Shown here: positions 1 to 7,878 of the stretch, in pieces
How positions within the stretch are numbered: position 1 is the stretch's first letter
How the letters are laid out: each line of letters starts with the position of its first letter
DNA from: SAR92 bacterium BACL16 MAG-120619-bin48
Lineage (GTDB): Bacteria; Pseudomonadota; Gammaproteobacteria; Pseudomonadales; Porticoccaceae
Assembly (NCBI GenBank): GCA_001438605.1
Contig: LIDE01000012.1
Coordinates: forward strand, 1 to 64,000
DNA length: 64,000 nt
Direction: 5' to 3'
Translations under genes and position numbers: made by a program
Notes under the pieces: generated by a model
What the model saw: only the letters and a program-made list of their open reading frames with translations
The model's database searches: none
What the model was told of the DNA's origin: nothing

Positions 1-274
1 AGTTTTGCTTGATCGCATCGGCCATGTTGTTAACGGCTGTCTGTTGGCCGGCGCTAAGCGAATCTGTTTCATCGGCGGCTACAACGATGTCGAGCATTTC
101 TTGGTAGGCATTTGAGGCGGCTTCTGCCTGTTCTTCAGCATGCCCTGTCCATGATTGCCAGCCAAAATAGCCGCCAGCAACTAAGACGACACCCAGAAGA
201 GTTTGCTTGCCATTGTCTGCCCACCAGCTCTTGAGAGCTTCAATTTGCTCTTCTTCGGTAATGTGATCTGCCAC
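1..274 (-). CDS. yfgM: YfgM-like ancillary protein of SecYEG/BamB neighbourhood (partial, 3' end outside window)
   Basis: About 91 N-terminal codons are visible and the gene runs off the left edge. The start is GTG (272-274), preceded by GAGGAAT in a good ribosome-binding position. The protein begins VADHITEEEQIEALKSWW, followed by a hydrophobic helix at about residues 22-40 (TLLGVVLVAGGYFGW) and an Ala/Glu-rich helical segment. This is the YfgM layout: short cytoplasmic N-terminus, one membrane anchor, then a periplasmic TPR-like domain. In E. coli YfgM associates with the SecYEG translocon and periplasmic chaperones. It lies 13 bp after hisS on the same strand, as in Pseudomonas and E. coli, which supports the call. 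The TPR part cannot be checked here. Confidence 0.85.
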   Translation of the reverse strand, partial: MADHITEEEQIEALKSWWADNGKQTLLGVVLVAGGYFGWQSWTGHAEEQAEAASNAYQEMLDIVVAADETDSLSAGQQTAVNNMADAIKQN

Positions 275-287
275 AGTTATTCCTCAA

Positions 288-1565
288 TCAGTCGGTCGTT
301 ATTAATGTTGTTAAGTAGTCGGCCAGCTGCTCTTGGCCAACGGTTTCTTGCGCTTTGTCTTGGCGCAATAATTTCACGCCAACGGTTTTATTGGCGGCTT
401 CATCGTCGCCGAGAATCAGCGCTAAGGCGGCACCACTTTTGTCCGCCTTTTTCATTTGCGATTTAAAACTACCACCACCGCAGTTGGTTTGCAGACGAAT
501 GGTGGGACATGCTGTGCGCAATTTTTCAGCAAGCACCAGCGTGTGGCTGTCGACATCGCCCACCGCCACGAGGTACACGTCTACGGTTTGGCCGACACTA
601 TCAGGGACAACGCCTAACTCGTCAAGCAACAGCACCAGTCTTTCGACACCCATGGCAAAACCAACTGCTGGGCAGGCTTTGCCGCCGAGTTGTTCGACCA
701 GTCCGTCGTAGCGGCCACCGGCACAGACGGTGCCTTGGGCGCCGAGGTGTGTGGTTACCCACTCGAAAACGGTTTTGGAGTAGTAGTCGAGTCCTCTGAC
801 GAGGCGCGGATTAATCTGATAATCAATGCCGACGGCATCAAGTTTGTCGCGCAGTTGCTGAAAGTGCGCTTTGGCGTCGCTATTAATGTAGTCTTCGAGA
901 CTTGGGGCGTCATTGAGCAGCGCTTGGGTGTTGGCATTTTTGCTGTCGAGGATGCGCATGGGGTTGGTGTGCAGTCGACGCTGGCTGTCTTCATCGAGCT
1001 GATCGTGCCGGGCGCTGAGATAGTCAACCAGCGCGAGGCGGTAGTTGGCGCGATCGTCGGCGCTGCCGAGGGAGTTAATTTGCAGGGTGACGGCGTGGTC
1101 TATTTTGAGTGTTTTCCACAGCCGTGCGGTGAGCATCAGCAATTCGGCATCAATGTCTGGACCGTCGAGCCCAAAGGCTTCAACGCCGACTTGATGAAAT
1201 TGGCGCAGGCGCCCTTTCTGGGGCCTTTCGTGGCGAAACATGGGGCCTGTATACCAGAGGCGCTGGATTTGATTGTGCAGTAGTCCGTTCTCGTTGCAGG
1301 CGCGCACGCAACCGGCGGTGCCTTCTGGTCGCAGGCTGAGCATATCGCCGTTGCGATCGGCGAAGGTGTACATTTCTTTTTCGACGATGTCGGTGGCTTC
1401 GCCAACAGAGCGTTTGAACAGTTCAGTTTGCTCGAGCACAGGGAAGCGGATTTCGCTGTAACTGTAGCGGGCAAGCACGTTGGCAACGGTTTTTTCGAGG
1501 TATTGCCAGGTGGCTGATTGCTCAGGCAAGAGATCGTTCATGCCGCGAATAGATTGGATTTTCAT
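288..1565 (-). CDS. hisS: Histidine--tRNA ligase
   Basis: Cytoplasmic class II aminoacyl-tRNA synthetase that charges tRNA-His with histidine using ATP. The 425 residues match the family length. Motif 2 is seen as RPEGTAG at 79-85 and [10 protein letters not shown] at 110-119. The histidine-specific signature RGLDYY is at 257-262, followed by the glycine-rich AGGRYDGL loop. Motif 3 is GFAMGVERL. The last ~95 residues form the HisRS anticodon-binding domain. It lies 18 bp after ispG and just before yfgM, the usual gammaproteobacterial order, and is probably cotranscribed with both. Nothing in the sequence looks abnormal. Confidence 0.97.
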   Translation of the reverse strand: MKIQSIRGMNDLLPEQSATWQYLEKTVANVLARYSYSEIRFPVLEQTELFKRSVGEATDIVEKEMYTFADRNGDMLSLRPEGTAGCVRACNENGLLHNQIQRLWYTGPMFRHERPQKGRLRQFHQVGVEAFGLDGPDIDAELLMLTARLWKTLKIDHAVTLQINSLGSADDRANYRLALVDYLSARHDQLDEDSQRRLHTNPMRILDSKNANTQALLNDAPSLEDYINSDAKAHFQQLRDKLDAVGIDYQINPRLVRGLDYYSKTVFEWVTTHLGAQGTVCAGGRYDGLVEQLGGKACPAVGFAMGVERLVLLLDELGVVPDSVGQTVDVYLVAVGDVDSHTLVLAEKLRTACPTIRLQTNCGGGSFKSQMKKADKSGAALALILGDDEAANKTVGVKLLRQDKAQETVGQEQLADYLTTLITTD

Positions 1566-1583
1566 AGGCCTAACAATACTCGT

Positions 1584-2708
1584 TTACGCTTTGGCGATTA
1601 AATTTTCTGCGTCTCTTGCAAGCTGCGCTTCTTTGGCGGCGGCTTTGGCGCGAATTTGTCTGACCAGCTCATCAACTAAATTTTCGTTGCCAATTTTATT
1701 GCTGGGTTTGCCGTCGATATAGACTAAGTTGGCTGGGGTGCCGCCGGTGAGTCCGAAGTCTGACTCTTTGGCTTCGCCGGGGCCGTTGACGATGCATCCA
1801 ATAATAGAGACGTCCATGGGCACGGTGATGTCTTCAAGACGGCTTTCGAGTTCGTTGACCGTTTTAATCACATCAAAGTTTTGCCGTGAACAGCTTGGGC
1901 AGGCGATAAAGTTGATGCCTTTACTGCGCAGGCGCAGGCTGCGCAGCATATCCCACGCCACTTTGGCCTCTTCGGCGGGATCTGCTGCGAGGGAGATGCG
2001 CACGGTGTCACCAATGCCGTCGAGCAGCAATGCGCCGAGGCCAATGGCTGACTTGACGGTGCCAGAACGCAGGCCGCCGGCTTCGGTGATGCCTAGGTGC
2101 AGCGGCTGTTCAATGCGTTTTGCAAGGTCGCGGTAGGCAGCGACGGCCATAAAGATGTCGGAGGCTTTGACGCTGACTTTAAAGTTTTGGAAGTCGTATT
2201 TGTCGAGCAGTTCAACGTTGCGCATGGCAGATTCCACCATGGCTTCGGCGGTGGGCTCGCTGTATTTGCGCAGTAAATCTTTGCCCAGCGACCCGGCGTT
2301 GACGCCAATGCGAATGGGTATATTGAGATCTCGGGCTTTGGCGATAACTTCGCGCAGGCGGCTCTCTCTGGAAATATTACCGGGGTTAATGCGCAGGCAA
2401 TCTACACCTAAATCGGCAACACGCAGGGCGATTTTGTGGTCGAAGTGAATGTCGGCAACGAGTGGAACGCTGACCTGACGACGAATTTCGCCAAAGGCTT
2501 CGGCTTCGGCCATTGAGGGAACGGAAACTCTGACAATATCGGCGCCAGCAGCTTGTATGCGTTTGATCTGCGCGACCGTGGCCGCGACATCCGCAGTGCT
2601 CGTATTGGTCATGCTCTGCACCGAGATTGGGGCATCACCGCCGACTGGAACGTTGCCAACCATTATCTGACGCGACTTGCGTCGCACGATGGGCGTTTCG
2701 CTGAACAC
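1584..2708 (-). CDS. ispG: 4-hydroxy-3-methylbut-2-en-1-yl diphosphate synthase (flavodoxin), IspG/GcpE
   Basis: Fe-S enzyme of the non-mevalonate isoprenoid pathway, converting MEcPP to HMBPP with reduced flavodoxin. It has 374 residues. The 4Fe-4S ligands are Cys270, Cys273 and Cys305, with Glu312, the same numbering as in the E. coli enzyme. The N-terminal TIM-barrel part ([24 protein letters not shown]) is intact. The start is GTG, with GGAG eight bases upstream. In Pseudomonas a rodZ-like gene separates pilF from ispG; here only 31 bp lie between pilW and ispG. The enzyme needs Isc-made clusters, and the isc operon lies about 5 kb upstream on the same strand. Confidence 0.97.
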   Translation of the reverse strand: MFSETPIVRRKSRQIMVGNVPVGGDAPISVQSMTNTSTADVAATVAQIKRIQAAGADIVRVSVPSMAEAEAFGEIRRQVSVPLVADIHFDHKIALRVADLGVDCLRINPGNISRESRLREVIAKARDLNIPIRIGVNAGSLGKDLLRKYSEPTAEAMVESAMRNVELLDKYDFQNFKVSVKASDIFMAVAAYRDLAKRIEQPLHLGITEAGGLRSGTVKSAIGLGALLLDGIGDTVRISLAADPAEEAKVAWDMLRSLRLRSKGINFIACPSCSRQNFDVIKTVNELESRLEDITVPMDVSIIGCIVNGPGEAKESDFGLTGGTPANLVYIDGKPSNKIGNENLVDELVRQIRAKAAAKEAQLARDAENLIAKA

Positions 2709-2739
2709 TATTTACACTCCGCTAAAAGCTTTTGTTAAA

Positions 2740-3516
2740 TTACTTTTTTAACCACTTTTGATACTGTACATTTTCTGGCGAGCTGGGAAACAAATTTTTC
2801 AGTTTTAACCCTTCGCTGGAGGCATTGTCGCGGTTGCCAAAATGGTTTTCCAGTCTTACTGACAACCATAAACTCTGTGCTGTGGGCTCACTCATCTGCT
2901 TAAAGCGATCGAGGGCCATCCTGCTCAGCGCGTAGTCCTTTTGCTGAAAATATATTTCTGCCGCTTCTAAATACGGGGGCGAGAATCCTGCGGCAAGTTG
3001 TGTTGCCTTCTCAAAGGATTCTAGCGCGGCGGCGCGCTCTTTTAACCTGTTTTGCGCGAGCCCAAGGATATAAAACGCCTGAGGTCGTCGGTCATAATTC
3101 AGGTCTTGACTGACTTTCTCCATCTCGTCGCGGGCTTCACTAAAGCGCCCTTGATTAAACAGAAAGGCAGCAAAATTATAGCGCGCCATGGTGTAACTTT
3201 TGTCGCTTGCCAAGGCTTTTTTGTAGTGTTGTTCGGCAAGTTTAAATTCTTGTTCAATCTGATAGAGCAGTGCATACGCGTTGTACAGTTCTGCCGAGCG
3301 CGGTTTTTTTCTCGCTGCTTTTCCCAAATGAACGCGCGCTAAATCACGATCGTTTGTACCAATATATTTAAGCGCGAGCTTAATGTGTTGGTGGTATGCA
3401 CTTTCTTGATCGACGGTACTCCGCGACTGTGTGCTGGCGCAGCCCGACGTTATTACAACCGCCACTAAAAACGCGACTTTGATAAAATGACTTACTATCG
3501 TTACTGTCTTTTTCAT
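2740..3516 (-). CDS. pilW: Type IV pilus biogenesis/stability TPR protein PilW (PilF family)
   Basis: A 258-residue protein with an N-terminal export signal (MKKTVTIVSHFIKVAFLVAV) ending at a candidate lipidated Cys26 (ITSGC, a weak lipobox). It is followed by consecutive TPR helices (for example LYNAYALLYQIEQEFKLAEQ and ARYNFAAFLFNQGRFSEA). PilF/PilW is the outer-membrane pilotin needed for secretin (PilQ) assembly in type IV pili. I chose the ATG at 3516 because GAGAGGGAAAG lies directly upstream and it gives a clean signal peptide; an in-frame start at 3549 would add 11 charged residues. Position between rlmN and ispG matches the Pseudomonas order. Other pilus genes are not in this window. 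Confidence 0.85.
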   Translation of the reverse strand: MKKTVTIVSHFIKVAFLVAVVITSGCASTQSRSTVDQESAYHQHIKLALKYIGTNDRDLARVHLGKAARKKPRSAELYNAYALLYQIEQEFKLAEQHYKKALASDKSYTMARYNFAAFLFNQGRFSEARDEMEKVSQDLNYDRRPQAFYILGLAQNRLKERAAALESFEKATQLAAGFSPPYLEAAEIYFQQKDYALSRMALDRFKQMSEPTAQSLWLSVRLENHFGNRDNASSEGLKLKNLFPSSPENVQYQKWLKK

Positions 3517-3572
3517 CTTTCCCTCTCCATGGCGCCGTTTCACGTGCAACGGCTGTTCCTTTTATTGCGTTG

Positions 3573-4739
3573 CTATCCGACTATTTTGACCACCTGCTCT
3601 TCGTCAAGACGCTTTTTGTAGCGCTCTTGCCGCTTGGTGCGGTCGTTTACTTCGCCGGCCAATTGACCACAGGCGGCAGCAATATCGTCGCCGCGGGTGG
3701 TGCGTACGGTTACAGTGTACCCATCATTGTGCAGAATGTCCCTAAAGCGGTTTAGGGCTACGTTGGTGACGCGCTTGTATTCGGTTCCAGGAAATGGATT
3801 GAACGGAATAAGGTTTATTTTGCAGGGTAAATCGCGCAGAAGCACTGACAGTTCTTGGGCGTGCTCGTCGCGATCGTTAACGCGATCCATAAGCGTGTAT
3901 TCAACGGTGACTTTGCGGCGGTTGTCGGGCATTTTGTCTAAATAGCGTCTGGCGCTGTCGATAAACTCTTGCAGTGAGTACTTGCGATTGATCGGCACTA
4001 GCTTGTTGCGCAGCTCGTCATTGGGGGCATGCAGGGAAATGGCGAGGGATACGTCGGTCACATCACCCAGCTTGTCTAGCTGCGGGACTACGCCGGCTGT
4101 GCTGAGGGTGACGCGACGCTTTGACAGGCCGTAGGCGTTGTCATCAAGCATTAAATTCATGGCGTCGACGACGTTGTCGAAGTTCATCAGCGGTTCGCCC
4201 ATGCCCATCATGACGACGTTGGTTACGCGGCGGTCAACTTGCGGGTCAAACTGGTTGAAGGATTTGGCCGCTATCCAGAGCTGGCCAATAATCTCTGCTG
4301 TGGTCAAATCGCGGTTGAAGCCTTGCTTGCCGGTGGCGCAAAAGCTGCAGTCTAGGGCGCATCCGATTTGCGATGATACGCACAGGGTGCCGCGCTCGCG
4401 CTCGGGTATGTACACCATTTCGATGCAGCTGCCGCCGTCAACGCGGATCAACCATTTGCGGGTGCCGTCGACGGAGTCTTGGCAGCTGACCACTTCGGGC
4501 AGGACCACTTCAGCCACGTCGGCGAGAGTGGCGCGCAAGCCTTTGGAGATGTTGGTCATCTCATTGATGTCGACCACACCGAGTTGGTGTATCCACTTGA
4601 GAATTTGCGTGCCGCGGAAACGTTTCTCGCCAAGGGACTCTAAAAAGTCGCCCAGACGGGAAGCAGAAAGCCCCAAAAGGTTAGTTTTCTCCTTTCGGGG
4701 CTGTTCGTCGATGGCAGTTACTTCTACTTCTTGGGACAT
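3573..4739 (-). CDS. rlmN: 23S rRNA (A2503-C2) / tRNA (A37-C2) methyltransferase RlmN
   Basis: Radical-SAM enzyme that methylates C2 of A2503 in 23S rRNA and A37 in some tRNAs. The 388 residues carry the CxxxCxxC cluster motif as Cys127, Cys131 and Cys134. The two mechanistic cysteines are also present: Cys120 and Cys357, each offset by +2 from E. coli Cys118 and Cys355. The GEPLMN motif and the late [10 protein letters not shown] segment are intact. It follows ndk by 51 bp and precedes pilW by 56 bp on the same strand, the conserved Pseudomonas order. Its 4Fe-4S cluster depends on the nearby Isc system. A 218-codon open frame on the opposite strand is a shadow. Confidence 0.97.
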   Translation of the reverse strand: MSQEVEVTAIDEQPRKEKTNLLGLSASRLGDFLESLGEKRFRGTQILKWIHQLGVVDINEMTNISKGLRATLADVAEVVLPEVVSCQDSVDGTRKWLIRVDGGSCIEMVYIPERERGTLCVSSQIGCALDCSFCATGKQGFNRDLTTAEIIGQLWIAAKSFNQFDPQVDRRVTNVVMMGMGEPLMNFDNVVDAMNLMLDDNAYGLSKRRVTLSTAGVVPQLDKLGDVTDVSLAISLHAPNDELRNKLVPINRKYSLQEFIDSARRYLDKMPDNRRKVTVEYTLMDRVNDRDEHAQELSVLLRDLPCKINLIPFNPFPGTEYKRVTNVALNRFRDILHNDGYTVTVRTTRGDDIAAACGQLAGEVNDRTKRQERYKKRLDEEQVVKIVG

Positions 4740-4790
4740 AAAAGTCCTGTTCTCTCTGTTACTCGCTCTCGCAATAAGAACGAGCCGCCT

Positions 4791-5216
4791 TTAGCGAGGG
4801 CAAATCTCGCTGTCAGCAAAAAAGTATGCAATTTCGCGGGCTGCAGATTGTGCTGAGTCTGAGCCGTGCGCTGCGTTGGCGTCAATTGACGTGGCGAAAT
4901 CTGCGCGGATGGTGCCTGGAGCAGCTTCTTTTGGGTTAGTTGCGCCCATCAGATCGCGGTTGGCTAGGATGGCATTTTCACCTTCCAGCACTTGAACAGA
5001 CACTGGGCCTGAAGTCATGAAGCTAACGAGGTCATTGAAGAAGCCGCGCTCGCGGTGTTCAGCGTAAAAACCTTCTGCTTGTTCGCGTGTCAGGTGCTGC
5101 ATTTTACAGGCGACAATTTTCAGTCCGGCGTTTTCAAATCGGCTGAGAATCTGACCAACTACATTTTTTGCTACTGCGTCAGGCTTGATGATGGATAGTG
5201 TGCGTTCAGTCGCCAT
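4791..5216 (-). CDS. ndk: Nucleoside diphosphate kinase
   Basis: Transfers the gamma-phosphate from ATP to other (d)NDPs through a phosphohistidine. It has 141 residues, as usual. The active-site His117 sits in NAAHGSDS, and the N-terminal [15 protein letters not shown] segment is canonical. In Pseudomonas ndk follows iscX directly; here a GGDEF-EAL gene is placed between them. A sigma-70-like promoter with a GC-rich discriminator lies 66-94 bp upstream of the start codon (5282-5310), so ndk may be transcribed independently of the gene before it. A hairpin plus T-run at 5249-5270 lies between that promoter and the start codon. Confidence 0.97.
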   Translation of the reverse strand: MATERTLSIIKPDAVAKNVVGQILSRFENAGLKIVACKMQHLTREQAEGFYAEHRERGFFNDLVSFMTSGPVSVQVLEGENAILANRDLMGATNPKEAAPGTIRADFATSIDANAAHGSDSAQSAAREIAYFFADSEICPR

Positions 5217-5248
5217 GAAAAATTCTCCGAATTTGAATAATCAGTTCT

Positions 5249-5270
5249 TAAAAAAATAGCCCATTAGGGC
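5249..5270 (-). terminator. Hairpin with T-run between the GGDEF-EAL gene and ndk
   Basis: Read on the minus strand, GCCC-TAAT-GGGC is followed by TATTTTTTT. It lies after the stop of the GGDEF-EAL gene and before ndk, so it is most simply the terminator of the former. It also falls just downstream of the candidate ndk start site, where it could act as a leader element. The stem is only 4 bp. Confidence 0.5.
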
Positions 5271-5281
5271 GGAAAGCGCGG

Positions 5282-5310
5282 ATTCTACCTGCCTGCGGGT
5301 GTGGTCACAA
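5282..5310 (-). promoter_or_regulatory. Candidate sigma-70 promoter of ndk
   Basis: On the minus strand, TTGTGA (5305-5310) and TAGAAT (5282-5287) are separated by exactly 17 bp. They are followed by the GC-rich discriminator CCGCGC, a feature typical of growth-rate-regulated promoters. The predicted start is near 5275, which gives a leader of about 58 nt for ndk. Confidence 0.55.
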
Positions 5311-5333
5311 TAGGTTTTTTGCCGGACCGGCCC

Positions 5334-7229
5334 TTAGGCGACAAGTAGGCGCTGAAATTTATCTAATGAGACTGGCATACTAAAGTGGGCACCCTGATAT
5401 TTCTCGCAGCCGAGGCTCCGCAAAATCTCAAGAACTTCACGTTTTTCAACACCTTCGGCGACAACATCTAAGCCGTAGTGGTGGGCTACCATCATGATCG
5501 CTTCGACGAGCCCCAAGGTTTCTTTGTCGGTGTTGAGGTGGGTAATAAATTCACGATCTATTTTTAAAATATCCAGAGGCAGTCGCTTGAGATAAATCAT
5601 GGATGAATAGCCGCTGCCAAAGTCGTCAATGGCAAAGCGGGTACCCATATCGCGAATTTTTTTCATTTTGTCGACGACTGATTCGAAATCGTCAATCAAT
5701 AAATTTTCAGTGACTTCAAGGGTGAGCATGTCTGGTCGAATATCGTAGCTTTTTAGGCTGTGCTCAAGGGACTTGATGAGGTGCGGGTCGCGGAATTGCT
5801 TGGGGCTAATATTGACCGCCATTTGCATGTTGTCGTGCCAGATGCCGCGGTCGAGCATATTGCGCAAGTATTCACAGGCGGTGCGTATAACCCATAGGCC
5901 GACGTCGACAATCATGCCGGAAGATTCGAGGATGGGAATAAAGTCGACGGGGCTGCGTCCTTCGCCGGAGTGGATCCAGCGCAGCAGTACTTCGCCACCC
6001 ACCACCTCGCCGCTGTGGGTCGATACTTGCGGTTGCACATAGAGGTCGAACTCTTGGTTGGCAACGGCTTTGCGCAGGCTCGATTGCATGTTGATGCGCT
6101 GCCGCGCCTGGCGGGTGATTTGCGCGTCGAATAATACGACGGTGTCGCGGCCGCGGCGCTTGGCTTCGAACATTGCGCTCTCGACTTGCTGCATGGCTTC
6201 GTCGGCGTTGCCAATGGCGTGGTTGTCGCCGTAGTAGATGGCGGCGTAGAGCACTGCGATGCCGACGCTGGCGGTGACAATCACTTCGCCGCTTTCGGTG
6301 AAGAATGGCCGGGTAATTACGCAGCGAATTTCATTGGCGAGGGCGAGACTGGCTTCCCGCGCCTGCTCTGCACTGTCGGCGATATCTTCAATAAAGAGGA
6401 GGAATGAGTCTCCGGCTACCTGCTCTATTTGCATGGTGGGGCTGCAGAGGCCGCGCAGTGTGTCGGCCACGCGTTCGAGAATTTGATTGCCGACCTGTTT
6501 GCCGAGGGACTCGTTAATGGAGTTGAAGTGGTCGAGATCAATCAGCATCAGTGCGCCACAGGCCATGCCGTCTTGGGTGTCGAGAAGATATTGACTGATA
6601 CTGTTGCGCAGATGTTGGATGACAGGCAGTACGGCAATAATGTCGCTGGGGTTGTCGCGCTCTTTTTTGTCAGGCTGTTTTTGGCCGAGCTCTTTATAGC
6701 CTAGCTCCCATTGGCCACTCTCTTTTTGATCGCTTTCGATAAAAGCCGGCGGCGCGGTTTCAATGCTGATTGCGGGCTGTTCGGCGGGCAGCACGGGCTG
6801 TTCAAGCGCTTGAGCGGGCGCTGCGGCCATTTCTGGGGTGGCCATGGGGCTGCTGTGAAACTCTTGGGTGATCATGCTCGCGAGGGAGGGCAGTGGGTAG
6901 AGGGTCAAGCTGATAATGCTGTTGTCGTGAGCAAGATCTCCCACTGAGACGACAATTTCATCCTGCTCTACACCATTTTCGGCGCGCCAGAGAATGCCAC
7001 TGAGCTTTTCTTGCTGAATTTTGCGGACGACTTGGGTGAGTTGCTGGAGAACCTCTGGGCGCTGCTCTTGGTCTTCGGCGATGGCTGTGCCAATGATTTG
7101 CGCGCGCTCGCAGTTGAGAATAGTGGCGGCGCGACTGTTGGCGTCAATGCAGACTCCGTAGGCAAACAGCAATGTGCCGAAAGGGGCGGTGTCGAGGACC
7201 TTTTTATACAGCTGATTTTTGTCTGGCAT
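5334..7229 (-). CDS. GGDEF-EAL protein with PAS-like N-terminus, probable c-di-GMP phosphodiesterase
   Basis: A 631-residue cytoplasmic protein with no membrane segment. Residues ~5-120 look PAS-like, 130-195 are a low-complexity linker rich in Ala, Pro, Lys and Glu, ~205-370 are GGDEF, and ~378-631 are EAL. The GGDEF signature is degenerate (AGDSF, 272-276), so cyclase activity is unlikely. The EAL signature is EVL (413-415, an accepted variant). The other phosphodiesterase elements are present: NISPKQF, LEVTENLL, DDFGSGYSS (535-543), Lys556 and Glu592. I infer a c-di-GMP-degrading enzyme with a regulatory GGDEF. It is inserted between iscX and ndk, which adjoin in Pseudomonas. Confidence 0.88.
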   Translation of the reverse strand: MPDKNQLYKKVLDTAPFGTLLFAYGVCIDANSRAATILNCERAQIIGTAIAEDQEQRPEVLQQLTQVVRKIQQEKLSGILWRAENGVEQDEIVVSVGDLAHDNSIISLTLYPLPSLASMITQEFHSSPMATPEMAAAPAQALEQPVLPAEQPAISIETAPPAFIESDQKESGQWELGYKELGQKQPDKKERDNPSDIIAVLPVIQHLRNSISQYLLDTQDGMACGALMLIDLDHFNSINESLGKQVGNQILERVADTLRGLCSPTMQIEQVAGDSFLLFIEDIADSAEQAREASLALANEIRCVITRPFFTESGEVIVTASVGIAVLYAAIYYGDNHAIGNADEAMQQVESAMFEAKRRGRDTVVLFDAQITRQARQRINMQSSLRKAVANQEFDLYVQPQVSTHSGEVVGGEVLLRWIHSGEGRSPVDFIPILESSGMIVDVGLWVIRTACEYLRNMLDRGIWHDNMQMAVNISPKQFRDPHLIKSLEHSLKSYDIRPDMLTLEVTENLLIDDFESVVDKMKKIRDMGTRFAIDDFGSGYSSMIYLKRLPLDILKIDREFITHLNTDKETLGLVEAIMMVAHHYGLDVVAEGVEKREVLEILRSLGCEKYQGAHFSMPVSLDKFQRLLVA

Positions 7230-7277
7230 CCTTTGCTCAAATCTGGCCGCTCGCGCAGCTGTCCGTTTTTTTAGTCT

Positions 7278-7313
7278 GTCTATCTCGTCTGTCTAGTCTA
7301 TCTCGTCTATCCA
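7278..7313. repeat. Direct 18-bp duplication across the iscX stop codon
   Basis: GTCTATCTCGTCTGTCTA (7278-7295) is followed at once by a second copy differing at 2 of 18 positions (7296-7313). The stop codon of iscX (7293-7295) is at the junction, so one copy encodes the end of IscX and the other is non-coding. Confidence 0.8.
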
Positions 7314-7490
7314 AGCCATTTGGATCGCTTCGAGAATTTTCTCGCCACAGCGGTCGGCTGCGTCATCGAATCCGTCGAGGGCCATCACCCATTTGTGTAA
7401 ATCAACAAAATTAACGTACTGTGGATCTACGTCTGGATGGGTCTCGGCAAGTTCAATGGCGATGTCCAATGTGTCGGTCCACTTTAGCAT
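7293..7490 (-). CDS. iscX: IscX (YfhJ), Fe-S cluster assembly modulator
   Basis: A 65-residue acidic protein (KWTDTLDIAIELAETHPDVDPQYVNFVDLHKWV) of the IscX family. IscX binds IscS and iron and modulates cysteine desulfurase activity, acting as a regulator or iron-dependent adaptor. It is the last gene of the isc operon here, 49 bp after fdx. Length and sequence agree with the E. coli protein. The final codons lie in an 18-bp duplicated sequence, so the C-terminus (QMAWIDEID) may have been altered slightly by slippage; no conserved residue appears lost. Confidence 0.95.
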   Translation of the reverse strand: MLKWTDTLDIAIELAETHPDVDPQYVNFVDLHKWVMALDGFDDAADRCGEKILEAIQMAWIDEID

Positions 7491-7539
7491 AGCCTAATAC
7501 TCCATTTTCTGCTGTTTTCAATCGGTCGTCTGCGGGGCT

Positions 7540-7878
7540 TTAGTGCTTCTCAGAGACCATGTTAATTGTGTACTTGGGCAATTCCACGACAAGGTCGACG
7601 TCGCCCGGTATAACTTGGCAGCTGAGACGCGAGTCGGGATCGACGCCCCATGCCATATCGAGATAATCTTCCTCTAAATCATCTGCTTCTGGCAAGAGCG
7701 CAAAGCCCTCTCGCACATGAATATGGCAGGTGGTGCAGGCACAGGACATTTCACAGGCGTGTTCGATCTCTATACCGTTTCTAAGGGCCGCTTGGCAGAC
7801 GCTCTCGCCGGGGTTGGATTCAATGACTGCGCCGGTTGGGCAGAAATCTTCATGGGGTAAAAAAACTATGCGCGCCAT
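7540..7878 (-). CDS. fdx: ISC-system 2Fe-2S ferredoxin
   Basis: Adrenodoxin-type ferredoxin that supplies electrons for cluster assembly on IscU. It has 112 residues. The cluster ligands are Cys42, Cys48, Cys51 and Cys87 (C-X5-C-X2-C ... C), the same positions as in E. coli Fdx. A further Cys46 lies in the loop. The start codon overlaps the hscA stop (TAATG), so the two are translationally coupled. The C-terminal YTINMVSEKH is typical for the family. Confidence 0.96.
   Translation of the reverse strand: MARIVFLPHEDFCPTGAVIESNPGESVCQAALRNGIEIEHACEMSCACTTCHIHVREGFALLPEADDLEEDYLDMAWGVDPDSRLSCQVIPGDVDLVVELPKYTINMVSEKH

Noticed and set aside
690..1283. A 197-codon open frame on the plus strand across hisS
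   Set aside because: It is antisense to hisS, whose class II motifs are all intact. It has no ribosome-binding site and no family resemblance.
4138..4794. A 218-codon open frame on the plus strand across rlmN
   Set aside because: It lies entirely opposite a complete, motif-rich rlmN and shows no recognisable domain. It is a by-product of rlmN codon use.
5320..5333. GCCGGACCGGC palindrome beside a T-run after the GGDEF-EAL stop
   Set aside because: The T-run lies on the wrong side of the stem for the minus-strand gene, so it cannot be its terminator.
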